This document shows positions 16,301-23,620 of a DNA stretch of 30,561 nt, one piece after another. The notes under the pieces are model-generated. The model was given only the letters and a program-made list of their open reading frames with translations. It was not told the DNA's origin and did no database searches. This stretch comes from Methanocorpusculum sp. UBA424 (GTDB taxonomy: Archaea; Halobacteriota; Methanomicrobia; Methanomicrobiales; Methanocorpusculaceae), in contig DAHC01000013.1 in the NCBI GenBank assembly GCA_002498375.1, positions 1 to 30,561 on the forward strand, written 5' to 3'. Position 1 is the first letter of the stretch; each line of letters starts with the position of its first letter. A program made the translations under genes and the position numbers.

Positions 16301-17055
16301 TAGAGGCAGAACCTATTATCAGTTCTCTTAAATTGCTTCTTGCGGATAAGAAAATGCATCCGCAGATCGAATCATATGACATTACGCAAATTATGAAATA
16401 TCTTGCTGAATCCAAAGATGCGGACAAGGAAGAAGTATGGAAGTTAGAAGTTGCCTATTTCGCCGTAATGGATGTTCATGGACGTCTTCACACAACGATT
16501 TTTGAGAGAAAACTTGCCGAAAGTCCTGAATTTTTCTGTGATATGCTTCAACTCATTCACAAATCTGATCTCAGCATGGATGTACTAAATAATATTTCAT
16601 CCATGTTTCAGCATTGGAGAGTTATCCCTGGAACAAGAGATGACGGTACATTTGATGGGGGAGCCTTCCTTGATTGGTATCATTCTGCAATTAAACTATG
16701 TCAGAAACAGGATCTTGATAATGCGGCATTCATTCAAATTGGTCGAATAATGATATATGCCCCTGAAGACCCTGATGGATTCTGGATTCATAGAACGGTT
16801 GCGAATCTGCTCAATGAAGATGAAAATGAATCACTAAGACTGCATTTCAGGATTGGCATTAAAAATAATGGTGGGGCGCATATCAGCGATGGAGAATGGG
16901 GAGAACAACGAGCCAAAGACTCTAGAGAGAAAGCAGATGCTTTGGATAATGCCGGATACCCCATATTCGCAGAACTCATGCGAGAGATTTCTGAGTCATA
17001 TATTCAAGATAAGAAGAGATTAGAGATGGAGATCAGGCGTTTTGAATCATTTTAG
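13324..17055 (+). CDS. Large uncharacterised protein with nuclease-like N-terminus, candidate defence effector
   Basis: I know no named function for this 1243-residue protein. I chose ATG 13324 over ATG 13318 because AGGGG (13313-13317) is spaced correctly for it; the longer form adds two residues. Residues about 24-170 look like a restriction-endonuclease-like fold: FDGEL, then SCWEIGTNKD, then FVFVTPR, an order I associate with the N-terminus of large uncharacterised proteins. Residues about 200-360 read like a degenerate STAND/AAA-type module without a Walker A loop (TLVIDT, VFIITFDVIDEEKL, ITLPDIPPEY, GSPSNLRTL). The remaining 850 residues are mostly helical and could be a repeat-type sensor. 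The C-terminus (EQRAKDSREKADAL, MREISESYIQDKKRLEME) is charged and helical. There is no signal peptide or membrane segment. The gene is far more AT-rich than its neighbours, stands alone, and lies between inverted repeats, as a transferred single-gene defence system would. Function is inference. Confidence 0.85.
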   Translation: MTYYRIITEEKLQSWVDQNSRRAQEIIVELVDRLVRASVSNPLECRFSKVIMEHGFDGELNVKESPIQYIPNGYSCWEIGTNKDSITKFKSDLQSSDKKFQNDHYDKSNSTFVFVTPRLATGKFLDKTCRDTWIQNEIKKCGWGDIKIIDADSLCDWLSIYPTVAKWMAHEMNIPYEDIQPLEKYWDDVQWATREHPLTPEIFLVNRAEAKERVNQFLDDKLNSLKLTTYYPAQIPDFIAAVLQSRDDGKTWYSKTLVIDTQSAFQKMVSEAGSHVFIITFDVIDEEKLIREANSREHSVIYSGKPSKNPITNTYTITLPDIPPEYISTELDKLGYGKLEAFNFAYKCFGSPSNLRTLISGYSISPTWNLGNIDVNTILSACLFGKWDGSYEGDRKIISDFVKKPYEEWIREITNALQQSPQIPIDEENNVWRVTRKLEIWDVIWERVRAEQIQMFCKQAVQVLQEIDPKYDLEPNKRFMASILTKSPTYSSALREGMTDTLAFLASPLCQKNSGLDIDVQSIIQMSVREILSTPNWKRYVTLDHSISLLAEAAPREYLNFLRKNLKTSLLKDLIRETPNQFGTTSYLTGLIWGLEILAWSPDYLTQVIAILGDIIEKAGEPYHEKHAFHVLKKVLWLPRPRTSADPEKCKAAICGLLKNHPDIGRVLIRQETSIQNTYCDCGTKPKWRGDFFGERSNVVSLHTIYCDITHGLIGNDTDFTSNILSEYVFQIGCVRRNILEYLENNDFSTILKSEKFQIWLEINEALAWISRFPDNKKYPKEEVDRLSAINLKLMPDEPKYKHRFLFNPDIYSLLYSPGTSDSDASLTPQIDALKEIYSSGGISDILEFAESTFVPESVGYLFGKSAGTEDDTSLLPKYLTSPDEWKQKFIIGYCRGRFNKSTWEFVDSLSITSWTTEEMSVFFFSLPRMNKTWEYVSTIMGEEEKIYWEHMWPYLPKEENNWEYVLDKFLLFNLPLKAIACISSLLFDNQKVEAEPIISSLKLLLADKKMHPQIESYDITQIMKYLAESKDADKEEVWKLEVAYFAVMDVHGRLHTTIFERKLAESPEFFCDMLQLIHKSDLSMDVLNNISSMFQHWRVIPGTRDDGTFDGGAFLDWYHSAIKLCQKQDLDNAAFIQIGRIMIYAPEDPDGFWIHRTVANLLNEDENESLRLHFRIGIKNNGGAHISDGEWGEQRAKDSREKADALDNAGYPIFAELMREISESYIQDKKRLEMEIRRFESF

Positions 17056-17127
17056 GTATTTTACTTGAGACTCCCACATTTTTTGAGTATTGCATCATCT
17101 CCTCATGAATGAATAACACACCCAAGA

Positions 17128-17340
17128 TTTCCTCACAGGAGCCGCCGGGGCGGCGACAGGATTTGCCCGAACGTTCCCGATGAGGGATGAGCAAGACAGC
17201 GTAGCTGGATTGCGAAAGTGAGGATCAGCAAATCCGATTCTGGGAGCCCGAAGGGCGGGATTCAAGCGAGGGTCGAAGACCCGAAGCGGAGAGCAAACCG
17301 ATGGTTTGCGAGTGCGCCGATTCGCGGTGGGCTTTCTCTT
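17128..17340 (-). repeat. Intergenic repeat element A, right arm of island (inverted)
   Basis: This is element A on the minus strand. Bases 17128-17262 mirror 12976-13110. Beyond that it carries two extra hairpin modules absent from the left copy: GGGTC-GAA-GACCC (17270-17282) and GCAAACC-GAT-GGTTTGC (17293-17309), before the CGCCGATTCGCGG end. The 17056-17705 interval holds only elements A and B and a terminator. A 346-codon minus frame that runs through it is a shadow. Confidence 0.85.
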
Positions 17341-17399
17341 GTTTCCACACCCGACCATGCCTCTCCGATCTTCACAATCAACACTCTCTGATTTCTCCA

Positions 17400-17638
17400 C
17401 CCCTGTCCCCCTTTTCGTGAATTTCGTTGGCGGGTTGGCGACGAAGTCGACGACCTCAGCCGAGCAAACCAAAGGTTTGCGAATTTGTGATTTTTGGTGT
17501 TGGGGGACGGGGGAGGGAACTACATGTATCTCAGCAAACTTATCTTTCTCTTTTTCGTGTTTTCGTCTTGTTTTCGTGGATTTCGTGTGATGGATGCGCC
17601 CATCCAAAAAATCCCGTACACGAAATTCACGAAAAAAG
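17400..17638 (+). repeat. Intergenic repeat element B, copy 3
   Basis: This is a near twin of the 5731 copy and on the same strand: CCCTGTCCCCCTTTTCGTG, GGCGACGAAGTCGACGACCT, hairpin GCAAACC-AAA-GGTTTGC (17464-17480), GGGGGACGGGGGAGGG, TTTCGTG words and a GTACACGAAATTCACGAAAA end. Relative to the island gene it is the mirror image of copy 2, so the order on the two flanks is B-A-gene-A'-B'. Confidence 0.8.
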
Positions 17639-17683
17639 GGAGAAGGGATTATATCACAAAATCCATGTTTGAACTGACTCTTT

Positions 17684-17700
17684 CTGAAAAAAAGAAAACC
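17684..17700 (-). terminator. T-rich terminator of the AttH-like gene
   Basis: On the minus strand GGTTTTCTTTTTTTCAG lies directly after the stop at 17706. It ends the AttH-like transcript before the repeat block. Confidence 0.5.
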
Positions 17701-17705
17701 AGAAC

Positions 17706-19358
17706 TCAAAGCCCCCTGGACTTTGCGAGTTCCTCTGCGATCCGGGCGGCATTCTCCGGTTTCATCAGAAAAGCCATCGCGGCGGCCTTCTCTTCGTCCG
17801 TGATCACCGGCTTTGCAAAAATACCGGCCATCTCCGGCGTATCGGGGATCCCGGCAAGCCGCAGATTCTGCCTGCAGGCATCCGCATAACTCACATTTTC
17901 CAAAAAGCCCGATCCGATCCGTATGCCGTCGGGCGACTCGATCCTGACCGCCCCCTCCGAATACTCCGCTCCTGCCGCAAAAAATCCCTGCTGACCGGTC
18001 GAAACGATCGGGACCATCACGAATCGTCTGCATGCATCCGGGACTTCGGCAGTTTCCACGGTGACCTCCACACGATTCGGATACCAGGCGCGGGTCGTCA
18101 GATACGGGCCGTCGGTCACCGAACTCTGCACCCATTCGGTGACCTTCAGCATCGCTTTGACCGGGAAATACTCCCCGTTTTCTTTAATAAACGATCCGAC
18201 GGCGGGAGCAGTCATAACGCCCGGCGGTTTCGGGCCGGTCTGATTAATGAAATCCTTCTGCTCCTTTGTATGGATCGACGAAAGAGCCAGCTCAGTATCA
18301 TTATCGAACTGGATCTCCATCCAGTCCCAGCCGACGGCCGGCTTATCATCGATGAGCCCTGCCGCACGCAGAACATCGCTTCGCGGACTGCCCGCCGGCA
18401 TAAAGCCGGCCCCCCACTGATGATCATACCAGAACGTGCCGGATGCAAGCCGGAACTCCTCCCCATCGATCGAAAGCCGGCTCTTTTCCGGATCCACCAG
18501 GAGACGCGGAACGGAATAATACAGTGTCCCAACCCCGCCGACGCTCGGCATCATCCCTTCGTCCCCATTCAGGACATAGCCTTTGGTCTGATCTACGGTG
18601 ATATCGATCGAAATTTCTGCCGGGACATCCTTGTGGTTGTCGATCCCCCATGCCTGCAGTCTGATAGGGAAGAGAGAGTCGTTCGATTGAGACAGAAGGA
18701 TCTGTTTACCGACCGAATACCGATACGGTTCAGTCGAAAAATCGATCAGCCCCGTCGTTCCCGCAACAACCACCGGCCGGATACGGTAATGCCTCTTTCC
18801 CGCGGAACTCACCGCAAAATGGACCTCGACGATCTGATTCTCGATATCAGTCAGTCCGGCCTCCTTTGCCATTTCCGGAGGAAGAAGAGAGTAACGCCAG
18901 AACATCAGCTGTATCCCGTACTCGCGGCCCTCTGTATCAAACACGTTCCCGACGAAAAAGTGCCAGCCGACCTGATACTCGAACTGCGGGCGGTCATCCT
19001 CCGGAAAGGTGAATTTTTTGTCGGTCGGAAGCTCCTGATATCCCCGGGCACTGTCCATACCGAAGAGATTACTCATCGCATACGCCTGATGCGGCGTGAG
19101 ATCGCCGGCATACGCGGCGAGAGCGGCATAGCGTTTCGTGTAATCCGGGTTGAAACTCTCCGGAGCGGCGCGAAGATCGGCGATTCTCATCCTGATGCGC
19201 TCGCCGAACGCGGAGCCGAGATTTTTTTGATCAGAGATACGGGCTCTGATCTCCGGAGGCAGTGCCTCCGGCGTATATTCATGCATCCAGAGAGCACGGG
19301 CGATGTTTTCCCCGGTTTCACGGTCCGGTCCTTTGAGGTCTGCGTCCACTGTCGTCAT
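17706..19358 (-). CDS. CrtC/AttH-type lipocalin-like protein
   Basis: The 550-residue product resembles the two-lipocalin-domain family that includes AttH and the carotenoid hydratase CrtC. The main marks are a beta-rich middle, YQVGWHFFVGN, IDFSTEPYRY, and ASGTFWYDHQWGAGF (about 310-325), a form of the WxDHxWG motif of the family, followed by a second beta domain (WDWMEIQFDND, VTEWVQSS). The first 110 residues and the last 50 are helical and not typical of CrtC. No signal peptide is seen, so it is probably cytoplasmic. No carotenoid genes are nearby, so CrtC activity should not be assumed. CTATTTATC (19381-19389) lies about 27 bases before the ATG at 19358 and no ribosome site is visible, which fits a leaderless mRNA. 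The gene is divergent from the Mrr-N gene. Confidence 0.7.
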   Translation of the reverse strand: MTTVDADLKGPDRETGENIARALWMHEYTPEALPPEIRARISDQKNLGSAFGERIRMRIADLRAAPESFNPDYTKRYAALAAYAGDLTPHQAYAMSNLFGMDSARGYQELPTDKKFTFPEDDRPQFEYQVGWHFFVGNVFDTEGREYGIQLMFWRYSLLPPEMAKEAGLTDIENQIVEVHFAVSSAGKRHYRIRPVVVAGTTGLIDFSTEPYRYSVGKQILLSQSNDSLFPIRLQAWGIDNHKDVPAEISIDITVDQTKGYVLNGDEGMMPSVGGVGTLYYSVPRLLVDPEKSRLSIDGEEFRLASGTFWYDHQWGAGFMPAGSPRSDVLRAAGLIDDKPAVGWDWMEIQFDNDTELALSSIHTKEQKDFINQTGPKPPGVMTAPAVGSFIKENGEYFPVKAMLKVTEWVQSSVTDGPYLTTRAWYPNRVEVTVETAEVPDACRRFVMVPIVSTGQQGFFAAGAEYSEGAVRIESPDGIRIGSGFLENVSYADACRQNLRLAGIPDTPEMAGIFAKPVITDEEKAAAMAFLMKPENAARIAEELAKSRGL

Positions 19359-19380
19359 AAGAGGAAAAACGGCGGATGAA

Positions 19381-19425
19381 GATAAATAGATTTTCCCAAC
19401 CCGCCGGACGGAAATCTTATATATT
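19381..19425. promoter_or_regulatory. Divergent promoter pair
   Basis: Minus-strand TATA CTATTTATC (19381-19389) serves the AttH-like gene, and plus-strand TATA TTATATATT (19417-19425) serves the Mrr-N gene with ATG at 19454, about 33 bases away. The position of the second box rules out the in-frame ATG at 19376, which lies upstream of it. The two start regions are only about 95 bases apart, so one regulator could affect both. Confidence 0.6.
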
Positions 19426-19453
19426 CTTCACCCCATTCTACCCCGTACGTATC

Positions 19454-20224
19454 ATGTCTCTGCCTAAACAGTACTCACTGATGTATGCGCCGATCCTGAA
19501 TTTCCTTGCCGACGGCGTCCCCCGCAAACGAAAAGAGATCAAAGACAGTCTCGCAGCCGTGTTCAGTCTGACCCTGGATGAACAGATCATGCAGACAGGC
19601 GGCAGAGGAGTCGGGATTTTCGACAGCAAAGTAAACGATGCCCTCTTTTATCTCCTGAAAACCGGGATGGTCGAGCACACCGATACGACCATCTTCAAAA
19701 TAACCGATATCGGCATGAATCTCGCGAATATGAAACTCAGGGTCATCGACGACGAGATCCTGACAAAGCACGGAAACGGATTTCGGATCCTGAACAAGCA
19801 GCAGGACCCAGGCAAACGACCCGAACAGACTGCCCGGAAAGTGGTCCATGAAAAAGTCTTCCCGCCCTCAAGACCAAACGCCGCCCCGCCGAAATCTCCG
19901 GCCTCACCTGCTGCGAGATCTCCCGCGGCCATAGTCCCAAAAAAGGATCTGGATTTCAGAAAGATCATAAACACTTCAAGACAGGGACCCTGGCGTCAGC
20001 GGGTCGAACGGTTCACCGCGGCATACGGCGCGAAGATGTCGGCTGAGGAATCGGACGCGATCAAGCGGATAACCAAAAATAAGGATAAAAATCTCCCGCT
20101 CGGATCCGAAGACGTCAAAATGATTTATCTGATGTTTGAAAAACTGTATGCAGAGGAGGGGAAAAATCTCCTTGCCGCTCTTTTCATCGATGAAAAGGGA
20201 CAGGATGTCCCGCCGGACGTATGA
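19454..20224 (+). CDS. Mrr N-terminal (winged-helix) domain protein of unknown function
   Basis: The start is placed at ATG 19454, after the TATA box, giving 256 residues. The N-terminus (MSLPKQYSLMYAPILNFLAD then PRKRKEIKD, up to about 100) matches the winged-helix Mrr-N domain that precedes the nuclease in Mrr restriction proteins: LPxYxxxMxPxLxxLxDG with the K-x-R-K-E-I helix, then NDALFYLLKTGMVEH and the FKITDIG strand. After it come a Pro/Ala-rich linker (about 130-165) and a charged helical C-terminus (RQRVERFTAAYGAKM, VKMIYLMFEKLYAEEG) that does not look like the Mrr nuclease; no PD-(D/E)xK motif is visible. It may be a DNA-binding regulator or an adaptor using an unknown C-terminal domain. 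It is convergent with the P-type ATPase gene. Confidence 0.75.
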   Translation: MSLPKQYSLMYAPILNFLADGVPRKRKEIKDSLAAVFSLTLDEQIMQTGGRGVGIFDSKVNDALFYLLKTGMVEHTDTTIFKITDIGMNLANMKLRVIDDEILTKHGNGFRILNKQQDPGKRPEQTARKVVHEKVFPPSRPNAAPPKSPASPAARSPAAIVPKKDLDFRKIINTSRQGPWRQRVERFTAAYGAKMSAEESDAIKRITKNKDKNLPLGSEDVKMIYLMFEKLYAEEGKNLLAALFIDEKGQDVPPDV

Positions 20225-20249
20225 TCCGGCAGACACGATCATTCTATAA

Positions 20250-22784
20250 TTATACGAGCGAACCGGACCCTCCGGCCCCGCCCTTTTTTATGCGCAGTAT
20301 TTTCCGGATCTCGATCCAGTAGGTCGCAGCAAACGAGAGAAGAACGATCCCGAGGATCGGCAGGATCCCGACCTGTGACAACTTCAGGTATTCGATAAAG
20401 AACGCAACGTTCAGGACCAGGATCAGGAAAACGATCACGCCGATCACCCAGATGTTCATCGCTTTGCTGGAGAAGTACCCGACCCGGATCAGCGGCACGC
20501 GGCTGGTCCGCATATTCATGGCGAGAAGGATGTGGCAGAAGAGCCAGGCGACGAACGCATACGTCTGCGCAGCTCCAAGGTCCCCGGTCGTAAACCAGCT
20601 GAAGAAGTAGACGAACAATACGACCACGATCAGCGTCAGGCTGCCGGTAAAAATCCCGGAGATCATCTTTCTGTTCATGAACTTCTCGTTTGGATCACGC
20701 GGTTTCTGCTTTAAGAGATCCGATTCGGCCGGCTCCACGACAAAGGATGTGGACGCGGAAAGATCCATAAACAACTCCATGATGATGATCTGGATCGGGG
20801 CAAACGGGAGCGGCACGTCCAGAAGGATCGGGATCAAAAGCATGAATACCAGACCGATTTTGCTTGCGAGCGTGTACATGATGCACTTGAACATATTCTC
20901 ATACAGCCGCCTGCCTTCTTTGATGGCGTCCACGAGAGCGGTAAAATCGTCGTTTGCGAGGATCATGTCGGACGCTTCCTTCGCGACATCCGTTCCCGAA
21001 ATGCCGAAAGAAATCCCGATATCGGCGGCTTTCAGGGCCGGAGCGTCGTTGATCCCGTCCCCTGTGACGGCCACGACCTCCCCGTTTTCGTGCAGCGCCG
21101 TAACGATCCTGAGTTTTTCCTCCGGCGTGATCCTCGCAAAAACATTACAGCGGGAAACGGCGTCGCAAAGTGCATCGGAGGACATCCCGCGGATTTCTTC
21201 GCCGGTCAGAACGGTGTCGACGGTGATCCCCGCCTCGTCTGCCACCCTGGCCGCCGTTCCCGCATGATCACCCGTGATCATCATGACCCGAACGCCTGCG
21301 CTGGAAAACTCGCGGATCGCCGGTTTTACCTCTTCTCTGATCGGGTCGTCGAAACTGATCAGACCCGCGAGCGTGTATTTCTCCTCTGAAGATTTTTTAA
21401 ACCCGGCGGCGATCGTGCGGAACCCCGCTTTTATCGAGGCATTGAGCTGATTTTCCAGATCAGGATCCGGTTTCGACAAGGCAAACACGCTTTCAGGAGC
21501 CCCTTTGATGAGATCGACGGGCGTCCCGGCATGATCATACCGCATCAAAAATATTTTTTTCGCGCCGTCGAAACCGGCATCCTGCAGGAGGGTGTACTCT
21601 TTCAGAAGTGCGGTTCGTTCGAGGCCAAGCCTCCCGGCCTGTTCGACGACGGTCTTGTCCATCGGGTCGCCCAGAAAATTTCCCTCGTGATCGACGGAGA
21701 CATCCGCCATGAGAACACCGATGGTAAAAAGCTGCTTTTCATTCTCGGGGGTCCATGACTCGATGCTCATCCTGTTCTCCGTCAGCGTGCCGGTCTTGTC
21801 GGTCGCAATAACCGTAACACTGCCGAGTGTCTCGGCGGCCTTCGTCCGGCGGATGAGAACGTGTTTTCCTGCAAGCTGGATCGCCCCGAATCCGAGCAGC
21901 ATCGTCATGATGATGGGAAGCTCCTCCGGGATCGTAGCGAGAGCAAGAGACAGGCCGGTCAGGACCATCTCCGGGACCGGCAGACCACGGAAGAAGCCGA
22001 GGATGGGGATCGCGATGCTGAAAATCACCGCAAGCCCGATCAGATTTTTGGTCAGGTGCAGGGTGGATTTCTGCATGGGTGTTTTCGGGTCGCTCGCCTC
22101 CTGGGTCAGGCCGGCGATCCGTCCAAGTTCGGTGTCCATCCCGGTATGTACCGCGATACCCGTCCCTTTTCCTTTCAGGATCACGCTTCCCATGTGGACC
22201 ATATTGGTCTGGTCGTTCAGTCCCGTCTCCTGCGGGATAACGGCCGCATCCTTGCCGACCCCCATGGACTCGCCGGTGAGCTGCGATTCGTCGACCTCGA
22301 GACCCTGTGAGGTCACGATCCGGACATCGGCACTCACCCGAATGCCGCTCTTTAAGATCATCAGATCACCGGGCACGACCTCGGCCGCCGGAATCTCGTC
22401 TGGTTTTCCGTTTCTTATGACCCAGGTCGTCGGCGCCGCCAGTTTTTTCAGGGTCTCCATACTTTTTTTGGCTTTGAACTCGGTATAGACCTCGACGACC
22501 GTGACGAATACGATGAGAGAGAGGATCGTGATCGTGTCCCCAAGCTGCCCCCAGATACTGTAGACGATGCCTATCAGAATCGTGACCACGATCAGCGGTT
22601 CTTTGAGTTCTTCGAGCAGTATTCTGAGAAAAGAGATCTTTTTGAACTCGGTTATGGTGTTCGATCCGGACTCTTGGAGTCGTCGTTTTGCTTCGGCAGC
22701 ATCAAGCCCGATCTCTGTATTACAGTTGAGGGTACGCCGGATCTCGTCGGCGTCCAATGACCAGGGATGTTCTACCTTTTCCAT
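20250..22784 (-). CDS. P-type cation-transporting ATPase (P2-like)
   Basis: An 844-residue ion pump. An N-terminal cytoplasmic domain leads into membrane helices 1-2 (about 62-100), the actuator domain with LTGES at 169-173, helices 3-4 with the transport motif PEELP at 286-290, the phosphorylation site DKTGTLT with Asp329, the nucleotide domain with KGAPES, the hinge TGDGINDAPALKAADIG, and six C-terminal helices. This is the P2 (Ca-type) plan in a compact form. The ion cannot be fixed: PEELP differs from PEGLP of SERCA-type pumps, and no metal-binding N-terminal domain of P1B type is present. The transcript should start from the TATA box at 22819-22830, and AGAAGAGTG before the ATG may serve as ribosome site. 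No partner genes adjoin it. Confidence 0.93.
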   Translation of the reverse strand: MEKVEHPWSLDADEIRRTLNCNTEIGLDAAEAKRRLQESGSNTITEFKKISFLRILLEELKEPLIVVTILIGIVYSIWGQLGDTITILSLIVFVTVVEVYTEFKAKKSMETLKKLAAPTTWVIRNGKPDEIPAAEVVPGDLMILKSGIRVSADVRIVTSQGLEVDESQLTGESMGVGKDAAVIPQETGLNDQTNMVHMGSVILKGKGTGIAVHTGMDTELGRIAGLTQEASDPKTPMQKSTLHLTKNLIGLAVIFSIAIPILGFFRGLPVPEMVLTGLSLALATIPEELPIIMTMLLGFGAIQLAGKHVLIRRTKAAETLGSVTVIATDKTGTLTENRMSIESWTPENEKQLFTIGVLMADVSVDHEGNFLGDPMDKTVVEQAGRLGLERTALLKEYTLLQDAGFDGAKKIFLMRYDHAGTPVDLIKGAPESVFALSKPDPDLENQLNASIKAGFRTIAAGFKKSSEEKYTLAGLISFDDPIREEVKPAIREFSSAGVRVMMITGDHAGTAARVADEAGITVDTVLTGEEIRGMSSDALCDAVSRCNVFARITPEEKLRIVTALHENGEVVAVTGDGINDAPALKAADIGISFGISGTDVAKEASDMILANDDFTALVDAIKEGRRLYENMFKCIMYTLASKIGLVFMLLIPILLDVPLPFAPIQIIIMELFMDLSASTSFVVEPAESDLLKQKPRDPNEKFMNRKMISGIFTGSLTLIVVVLFVYFFSWFTTGDLGAAQTYAFVAWLFCHILLAMNMRTSRVPLIRVGYFSSKAMNIWVIGVIVFLILVLNVAFFIEYLKLSQVGILPILGIVLLSFAATYWIEIRKILRIKKGGAGGSGSLV

Positions 22785-22818
22785 AACACTCTTCTATCTT
22801 TAACTCCGTCGTCCTGCA

Positions 22819-22830
22819 TAAATATATATT
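22819..22830 (-). promoter_or_regulatory. TATA box of the P-type ATPase gene
   Basis: On the minus strand AATATATATTTATG lies about 40 bases before the ATG at 22784, giving a leader of roughly 20 bases. On the other strand a weaker AGTATACCT (22878-22886) precedes the cyclase remnant. Confidence 0.5.
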
Positions 22831-22908
22831 CCTCCAAAAAAGCCTGCTCGGGTCAAACATAGATGAGAGAATTACCAAAGTATACCTAAACCAGCGGAGA
22901 CCGTTAGT

Positions 22909-23372
22909 ATGAATATCTTTGATTTAACGCATGAGATGGAAAAAGGAATGCCCTGTTTCCATGCGGACTGGCACACGGCGTTCTCTTCTGAAACGCTTGG
23001 AACGATTGAATCGGTCGGAAGAAACACGAAAAAACTGACGCTCGGCAGCCACACAGGGACCCACATGGATGCGCCGAGACATTTCATTCCTGACGGGATA
23101 ACGATCACCGAGATCCCCTTATCCACGCTTTTCGGCGATGTGACCCTCATCGATCTCCGACGTCTTGCAGACTACACCAAGGTCACGATGCAGAAAACGA
23201 TTCCGTGATCCATAAACTGTTTTTGAAAAACGGCGTGATCCTCGTCGAGTATCTGGCAGCGTCCGGGATAACCGATTACACGAGAGACTATCAGCTCGCA
23301 GCGCTTCCAATGAAGATCAAAGAAAGTGACGGGGCTCCGGCGCGGGTAATTCTCATCGAGAAGGAAAAATAA
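22909..23372 (+). pseudogene. Cyclase/kynurenine-formamidase-family gene, internally deleted and frameshifted
   Basis: The family consists of metal-dependent hydrolases of about 200-220 residues. The first 85 or so codons are intact and carry the hallmark LGSHTGTHMDAPRHF metal-binding motif and FGDVTLIDLR. This frame then stops at 23208. A second frame resumes from about 23190 and encodes a clear C-terminal part of the same family (HKLFLKNGVILVEYLA, then YQLAALPMKIKESDGAPARV), ending with TAA at 23372. The middle of the protein, some 60-80 residues including the usual TGW and GxDxxSxD regions, is absent. A deletion with a frame change best explains this. The 99-residue N-terminal product could still be made but should lack activity. 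A sequencing error alone would not explain the missing middle. Confidence 0.8.
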
Positions 23373-23403
23373 GTATTTTCAAAATAAGTGAGGTGTGATC
23401 CAA

Positions 23404-23471
23404 GCAAGACTCAGCTTGCGCAGTTCGGAAGGAGCGGCAGATCAGCCGCCGCGTGGCCGGGAAAACTCGGC
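23404..23471. other. Three consecutive hairpins upstream of amt
   Basis: Stem 1 is GCAAG/CTTGC (23404-23419), stem 2 is GCGGC/GCCGC (23434-23449), and stem 3 is GCCGGG-AAAA-CTCGGC with one G-T pair (23456-23471). They fill the space between the cyclase remnant and the amt operator. They lie upstream of the amt TATA box, so they would not be in its leader unless another promoter exists. I know no RNA family with this layout. Confidence 0.4.
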
Positions 23472-23475
23472 ATGA

Positions 23476-23492
23476 TAACATGCACCATGTTA
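23476..23492. promoter_or_regulatory. Palindromic operator candidate (TAACATG-CAC-CATGTTA)
   Basis: A perfect 7-3-7 palindrome centred about 26 bases before the centre of the amt TATA box. A dimeric regulator bound here could act on amt. It does not match the GGAA-N6-TTCC site known for NrpR. Confidence 0.5.
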
Positions 23493-23504
23493 ACTATTGT
23501 CATA

Positions 23505-23516
23505 TTTTATATATTT
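23505..23516 (+). promoter_or_regulatory. TATA box of amt
   Basis: TTTTATATATTT is a strong archaeal box. A start near 23537 would give a long leader (about 85 bases), unusual for this window. The leader contains a hairpin GGGGCCTGT/ACAGACCCC (23562-23587, one mismatch). Confidence 0.6.
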
Positions 23517-23620
23517 ACAGCGTCAATAAACCCGGTGTAAAATATCTGTGAAACGGGACTTGGGGCCTGTCCTGCATCACAGACCCCGCGGCTCGATTTC
23601 CTGATGGAGATTCTCTACAT

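Noticed and set aside
12938..17340. Insertion sequence or transposon around the island gene
   Set aside because: No transposase, no short terminal inverted repeats with target duplication seen; the same repeats occur alone elsewhere in the window.
17095..18135. 346-codon open frame on the minus strand
   Set aside because: It runs through elements A and B and a terminator into another frame of the AttH-like gene; made of repeat sequence.
18270..19379. 369-codon open frame on the plus strand
   Set aside because: It lies antisense to the AttH-like gene and includes its promoter; no family resemblance.
23476..23492. NrpR operator for amt
   Set aside because: The palindrome is TAACATG-CAC-CATGTTA and does not fit the GGAA-N6-TTCC consensus.
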